From NCBI GenBank assembly GCA_034006265.1, contig JAVETB010000004.1:1-64000 (forward strand): DNA of 64,000 bases, given 5' to 3'. Both the position numbers and the translations under genes were made by a program. Origin of the DNA: Syntrophus sp034006265. GTDB taxonomy: Bacteria > Desulfobacterota > Syntrophia > Syntrophales > Syntrophaceae. This document shows positions 63,167 to 64,000 of the stretch, piece after piece (position 1 is the first letter of the stretch; the number at the start of each line of letters is the position of its first letter). The notes under the pieces are model-generated. The model made no database searches and was not told the origin of the DNA. It saw only the letters and a list, made by a program, of their open reading frames with translations.

Positions 63167-63434
63167 GACGGTTTGATCCCCTTTTATTGATGAAGGTGAC
63201 GATGCGGAAAACGGAAAAAAGCATGCCGGTAAAGCTGATCAGGATAATCAGGTTCGACGAGAAAAAATATACAATAAACATGTGCGGATTTGTTAACGAA
63301 TAGGCATGGATCAGATTGTCTATTCCCATGAGGAAAAAAAACAGAGAAACGCTGCCGACGCACACCGTTTTCAGCCAAAAGGTCAGCATGGGACGATGGT
63401 CTCCAAAATAGCCCGTGGACGCTCCCTTTTCCAT
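63159..63434 (-). CDS. Small membrane protein, function unknown
   Basis: The product has two hydrophobic segments (TVCVGSVSLFFFLMGIDNLI and FIVYFFSSNLIILISFTGML) and a basic tail, which places both ends most likely in the cytoplasm. I do not recognise a family. The start is uncertain: ATG 63434, 63389 (with GGAGACC upstream) or 63488. Its stop overlaps the M16 gene start by eight bases, so it belongs to that operon. Confidence 0.6.
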   Translation of the reverse strand: MEKGASTGYFGDHRPMLTFWLKTVCVGSVSLFFFLMGIDNLIHAYSLTNPHMFIVYFFSSNLIILISFTGMLFSVFRIVTFINKRGSNRHE

Positions 63435-63570
63435 TGGAGGTGCTTTTTCCCCGGGACTCCTTTCGTGTTGTTCATTGCCGCATATCATAAATCGTGTATA
63501 CTATCCGGGATTCAGTTCAAGAGCAACAGGAAAAATGAAGGGAAACAGGAGCAATCGTTTCAGCGAGTGA

Positions 63571-64000
63571 TCACGGGGCGGCAAGAGGCGGAGAACCCGT
63601 CTTCCCGCAGAACCTGATCATGGATTTAAGCCTTCGGTAGTCCTCATAGGTAAAGTATTCATGGCGGCAGGGAAGAAGGGTGTTGTTTTGAAAGAGGGGT
63701 TCGTTGACGAGATCGTAAGGCGAGGTGGAAACGGATCGGTTCCATAAACCGGTTCCGGGAATCGGCGAGAATTCAGCCAGTATGGGCTTCGCGCCGTAGG
63801 AAAGAACAAAACGGATGCTTTCCTCCACCTCCTGGGCCGTCTGCCCCGGCAGTCCGCAGAGGAGATACATTCCGATCTCTGAAGCCTTGTACCCGGCTTG
63901 TTTGAGGCAGGACACCGCCCTCTCCAGATGTTCGTTCGATACTTTTCCGCCGGTTCTAACCTGCTGACCGGCGTCGGACGTTTCGAAGCCGAAGCGGAGG
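63571..64000 (-). CDS. Radical SAM protein, C-terminal part (runs off the window)
   Basis: The minus-strand frame is open to the window edge and gives about 142 residues of the C-terminal half: RFGFETSDAGQQVRTGGKVS, then a helix and GMYLLCGLPGQTAQEVEESI, typical of the second half of the radical SAM barrel in B12-binding or MiaB-like proteins (the LPGQT turn follows strand 6). The cysteine motif would lie outside the window. Downstream end at 63571. Apparent starts inside the window are not real starts. Confidence 0.78.
   Translation of the reverse strand, partial: LRFGFETSDAGQQVRTGGKVSNEHLERAVSCLKQAGYKASEIGMYLLCGLPGQTAQEVEESIRFVLSYGAKPILAEFSPIPGTGLWNRSVSTSPYDLVNEPLFQNNTLLPCRHEYFTYEDYRRLKSMIRFCGKTGSPPLAAP

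Overview
The window looks like a chromosomal segment of an anaerobic deltaproteobacterium (Desulfobacterota), most like Syntrophus or a close relative. This placement is inference from gene content and gene order, not from a database match. The supporting signs are an NfnAB-type ferredoxin/NAD(P) transhydrogenase, PEP synthase, a ferredoxin-thioredoxin-reductase catalytic subunit paired with a glutaredoxin, a tig-clpP-clpX-lon block behind tRNA-Leu, and an 8TM/HD PgpH-PhoH-YbeY cluster typical of deltaproteobacteria. Most of the window is dense single-copy housekeeping chromosome.

Layout. 1-2840: end of a flagellar rod/ring operon (flgH end, flgI, flgJ-type rod protein) and a late flagellar unit (flgM, flgN-like) behind a good FliA (sigma-28) promoter. 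3148-9724: energy and carbon metabolism: a cysteine-rich Fe/Zn-binding protein, NfnBA on the minus strand, a free-standing F-type ATP synthase c-subunit preceded by a sigma-54-like -24/-12 element, and PEP synthase behind a 13-codon leader ORF. 9725-11570: RNase P RNA, a coiled-coil zinc-ribbon protein and a CAU-anticodon tRNA, all on the minus strand. 11648-18348: a minus-strand run of a carotenoid-hydratase-like membrane protein, a methyltransferase, an L7Ae-like protein, a DUF493 protein, a TPP enzyme, an FTR-beta/glutaredoxin pair, a PatB-type C-S lyase and QueF.

18632-26620 is the accessory part. It holds GC-rich mgtE and a DUF2238-like membrane gene next to a decayed BrkB/YihY gene, about 0.9 kb with no recognisable gene, and a string of small unrelated plus-strand genes (GNAT, a two-TM protein, DUF3788, a methyltransferase, a glutamine amidotransferase, a PH-like protein). 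At least two of these, GNAT and DUF3788, are broken by frameshifts.

26733-41980 returns to housekeeping: MATE exporter, miaA with a glycosyltransferase, a SurA-like lipoprotein, a DUF2520 dehydrogenase with a coupled 32-codon ORF, gph, tilS, ftsH, folP, acpS, tsaE, lysC, a ComEA-like protein and a lytic transglycosylase. 42100-48905: tRNA-Pro, tRNA-Leu, the protein quality-control operon tig-clpP-clpX-lon, tRNA-Val and tRNA-Asp. 49108-64000: radical SAM protein, lnt overlapping prfB (with its programmed +1 frameshift), an MltD-like LysM transglycosylase, the minus-strand phoH-pgpH-ybeY operon, an M20 peptidase, a pair of M16 peptidases (one active, one lacking the zinc site), a small membrane protein and the 3' end of a radical SAM gene.

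I found no CRISPR array, intact insertion sequence, prophage or convincing novel defence system. The most interesting items are the sigma-54-linked orphan c-subunit, the Grx-FTR pair, the leader mini-ORFs before ppsA and acpS, the coupled small ORF before the DUF2520 gene, and the gene-decay island at 20.7-26.6 kb.
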